Assembly (NCBI GenBank): GCA_018378775.1
Contig: JAGZWV010000004.1
Coordinates: 1-64,000, forward strand
Length of the DNA stretch: 64,000 nt
Reading direction: 5' to 3'
Source of the DNA: Collinsella sp.
Lineage (GTDB): Bacteria; Actinomycetota; Coriobacteriia; Coriobacteriales; Coriobacteriaceae
Positions within the stretch are counted from its first letter, which is position 1, and each line of letters starts with the position of its first letter. Of the stretch, positions 62,000 through 64,000 are shown piece by piece. A program made the translations under genes and the position numbers. The notes beneath the pieces were generated by a model. The model did not search any database. It worked only from the letters and a program-made list of their open reading frames with translations, and was not told the DNA's origin.

Positions 62000-63132
62000 C
62001 ACCGCTCCTTAAACGAAAGTTTAATAGTTACCTTGGAAAACGCGACGGTCACGCCGCCGTGAGCGAGCTTCGGGAAGATAAGTTTGCCCCCCTCCGCGAG
62101 CGCTGCCCGCTCGCACACGTTGTCGACCCCCACCGTCGCGCGCACGAAATCAGATGGCGAAACGCTGCCTTCGACCTGCGACAACTCCTCTGCGGAATAC
62201 GTCGCAAGCGGGATATTGCGCGCGCAGCAGAAGGCGAGCAGACCCTCCTCGTGCGCCTTCACGTCGATCGTCGCCGCCTCGCGCACGGCCGAAGGCGAGA
62301 TACCCACCTGCCCGCACGCGAGAAGAAACGCCTCCTCGATCGCTTCGGCGCACGCACCGCGACGGCATCCTATGCCCGCAACGATGCAGGGCACGACAAG
62401 GCGAAGCGGCTCGGGCGCAGGCGCCTGCGCCCGCACGCCCGCCGGCTTCCCCGTCTCACCGGCGGGCACGACCTCGCCCGTTGTCTCCGCCGCACGAACG
62501 GACGCACCTGCATTCGCGCCAGCGAACGGCGACACGACGATATCGGCCCGAGCGCGGTCGGACGCAATGTCAACCCCCTCAGGCGGCTGTCCCGAAATCG
62601 GCATGTCGGAATAGAGCGCCACGCGCCCGCCCGAAAGCAGCCGCGCCGACACTCGCTTGATGGCCTCGGGATTCGAAACGGCGAGCCCCGCACAGCGCGC
62701 CCACGTATCCACCGCCCACACGCCGCGGACGTCGGTCGCCGTGGTGATGACGGGGATGGCCCCTGCCGCGCGTGCCACAGTTTGCGCAAGCTCGTTCGCA
62801 CCGCCCAAATGCCCCGACAAAAGCGGGACGGCAAAGCGCCCCGCCTCGTCGATCGCCACAACCGCGGGATCGTTTGCCTTCGAGGCGAGATGCGGCGCGA
62901 TCGCCCGCACGGCGATGCCCGCCGCGCCCACGAACAGAAGCGCGTCCGACGCTTCCCACGCGAGCGCCGTCCATGCGCGCAGGTCGGCCTTCCCCTCGCC
63001 GAACCCGCGCGAAACGGAAACGTCCCAGCCAGGGTCGTCTTCACCTGTCTGCGCGCAATCGGAAAGCGCGTGTGCGGTGCGCACCGCCAACGCATACCCC
63101 CTCTCAGTGAACGCTATGCAGGAAACCCTCAT
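61999..63132 (-). CDS. cbiG: Cobalt-precorrin-5A hydrolase
   Basis: The 377-residue enzyme opens the delta-lactone and releases the C20 fragment as acetaldehyde, a step specific to the anaerobic route. It has FVGAAGIAVRAIAPHL, VVAIDEAGRFAVPLLSGHLG, ITTATDVRGVWAVD and, in the C-terminal CbiG_C domain, VAGIGCRRGACAEAIEEA. A ~30-residue Ala/Pro/Gly-rich linker separates the domains. Its ATG follows the cbiL scar immediately. Confidence 0.94.
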   Translation of the reverse strand: MRVSCIAFTERGYALAVRTAHALSDCAQTGEDDPGWDVSVSRGFGEGKADLRAWTALAWEASDALLFVGAAGIAVRAIAPHLASKANDPAVVAIDEAGRFAVPLLSGHLGGANELAQTVARAAGAIPVITTATDVRGVWAVDTWARCAGLAVSNPEAIKRVSARLLSGGRVALYSDMPISGQPPEGVDIASDRARADIVVSPFAGANAGASVRAAETTGEVVPAGETGKPAGVRAQAPAPEPLRLVVPCIVAGIGCRRGACAEAIEEAFLLACGQVGISPSAVREAATIDVKAHEEGLLAFCCARNIPLATYSAEELSQVEGSVSPSDFVRATVGVDNVCERAALAEGGKLIFPKLAHGGVTVAFSKVTIKLSFKER

Positions 63133-63366
63133 CTAGCGCACCACCATCGTCGAGAAGTAGCTGCCCCGATCGGGCACATCGTCGAGCGAGCGGTACACGC
63201 GCTCGCCCGGAAGCCCACAGTCCTCTACAAGCTCGGCACCGTCGAAGGCACCCTCCTCGCAAAGGAAGCGCTTCGTGTCCGCAAGCGAGCGGCGCGCCTT
63301 CATGACCACCTTCGTCCCCGGCCAGCCGATTGCACGGCGCACCCCGTACAGAACGCCTTTACTCAT
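63133..63366 (-). pseudogene. cbiL: Internally deleted cobalt-precorrin-2 C20-methyltransferase (cbiL scar)
   Basis: The 77-codon ORF starts like CbiL (MSKGVLYGV) and then jumps to its C-terminus: GTKVVMKARRSLADTKRF, DCGLPGERVYRSL and GSYFSTMVVR. A normal CbiL is ~230 residues and has the SAM-binding core and VGPGDPE motif between these parts. About 150-160 codons are therefore missing while the frame is kept. The start overlaps cbiD by 8 bp and the stop abuts cbiG, so operon geometry is unchanged. The product cannot be a methyltransferase. Confidence 0.85.
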
Positions 63367-64000
63367 ACGTCGCCCCCAATTTCCCGATAACTGCATCGGC
63401 GCCCGACGTGCGGAAAAGCTCGCGGCGCTCGGCGTCGAACACGACCGCGGCGATGTCGCATGCGCCCGCCGCGCGGCGGCGCAACCTGTCCTCAATTGCC
63501 GCAGCGAGCGAGGCGCGCGCAGCGTCCCCAACGCCGGCGGCCTCGATTACCTCGAGCGCCGCCGTGGTCGTGACGGACGACATGATCTCGCGCACGGTCT
63601 TCGCGCCCGCGCCGGCCATGGCCGCGTGGGCGGCCAGAATCTCCGCGCGGCAGTCGGCGGTACGCGAATGGGTGTCCATGATGCCGCCCGCGACCTTCAC
63701 CAACTTGCCGATGTGTCCCACAAGAAGGACATTGGTAAATCCCTCGCGAACGCAGCAATCAATCGCATCGCCCACGAAGTTGGAGATGAAGACCACCGGC
63801 GCTCCGTTTAGGTGGAAATGCCCCGAGATGAACTGCGCGCCGTAGTTGCCGGGCGTGAGCACGACTCCGCGTCGCCCCATAGCCGCATGCTGCCGGATCT
63901 CGAGCTCGATGCTGTCGCGCAAGGCAGCGAGGCTGCGCGGCTCGACGATGCCCGTCGTGCCCAGGATGGAGATGCCGTCCTCTATCCCCAGGTGCGGGTT
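63359..64000 (-). CDS. cbiD: Cobalt-precorrin-5B C1-methyltransferase, 3' part
   Basis: The C-terminal ~213 codons of CbiD are present, and the 5' part lies beyond the window. Motifs are DGISILGTTGIVEPRSLAAL, GNYGAQFISGHF, ISNFVGDAIDCCVREGF, LLVGHIGKLVKVAGGIMDTH and SRTADCRAEILAAHA. CbiD methylates C1 in the anaerobic pathway. It leads directly into the cbiL scar with an 8-bp overlap. Confidence 0.94.
   Translation of the reverse strand, partial: NPHLGIEDGISILGTTGIVEPRSLAALRDSIELEIRQHAAMGRRGVVLTPGNYGAQFISGHFHLNGAPVVFISNFVGDAIDCCVREGFTNVLLVGHIGKLVKVAGGIMDTHSRTADCRAEILAAHAAMAGAGAKTVREIMSSVTTTAALEVIEAAGVGDAARASLAAAIEDRLRRRAAGACDIAAVVFDAERRELFRTSGADAVIGKLGATYE

Overview
The window reads as a chromosomal segment of a Coriobacteriia gut actinobacterium, most probably Collinsella (C. 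aerofaciens-like). This is inferred from the moderately high GC, the glgB-glgP-glgC-glgD-glgA order, the fused serine dehydratase and the LoaP-type antiterminator in front of a surface-polysaccharide operon. No rRNA, phage or CRISPR was seen. There is one tRNA, Ala(GGC).

Layout. (1) 1-17 kb, minus strand: a surface-polysaccharide (EPS/capsule/teichoic-like) operon, transcribed leftwards from a ~700-bp leader. It runs loaP, priming phosphoglycosyltransferase, tagA/wecG, wecB, a frameshifted GT4, licD, two acyltransferases, two GT2s, wzy, pyruvyltransferase, wzx, an F420-dehydrogenase-beta-like protein, a PLP aminotransferase and a cytidylyltransferase/oxidoreductase fusion. It ends in decayed remnants of ugd and a capG/fnlC-type epimerase. 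(2) 17.7-19.3 kb, minus: tRNA-Ala with promoter and terminator, thiamine pyrophosphokinase and a HAD phosphatase. (3) 19.6-32.9 kb, plus: a glycogen operon (glgB, glgP, glgC, glgD, glgA), then a GH13 amylase and MalQ that look like one ancestral fusion split by an internal deletion, then an FmdB-type zinc ribbon. Similar operator-like motifs precede glgB and the GH13 gene. (4) 33-40.2 kb, minus: priA-def-fmt-rsmB and gltX. (5) 40.5-49.2 kb, plus: metK, sdaA, an L,D-transpeptidase and a MacA/MacB-type exporter. (6) 49.2-64 kb, minus: a very tightly packed anaerobic cobalamin operon from cbiD to cobK, entered at its truncated cbiD end and bordered at its 3' end by an IS21-like transposase scrap next to a repeat.

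How the genes work together. In the polysaccharide locus, WecB makes UDP-ManNAc for the TagA-type transferase, which should act second on the lipid-linked sugar made by the priming enzyme. GT2s, acyltransferases, a pyruvyltransferase and LicD decorate the unit, and Wzx and Wzy export and polymerise it. The aminotransferase and the cytidylyltransferase/oxidoreductase fusion plausibly make a CDP-activated amino-alcohol for LicD. The glycogen enzymes form a complete synthesis and phosphorolysis set, and GH13/GH77 handle malto-oligosaccharides.

Most interesting points: histone-H1-like Lys/Ala/Thr-rich tails on both GlgA (~280 residues) and GlgB (~67 residues); the predicted CDP-amino-alcohol/LicD module; several intergenic long inverted repeats (15-30-bp arms), one family present in two copies; an internally deleted cbiL (77-codon scar) inside an otherwise intact cobalamin operon; and two CobU-like proteins that each keep a different half of the CobU motifs. 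Some single-base frameshifts lie in short homopolymers and could be sequencing errors.
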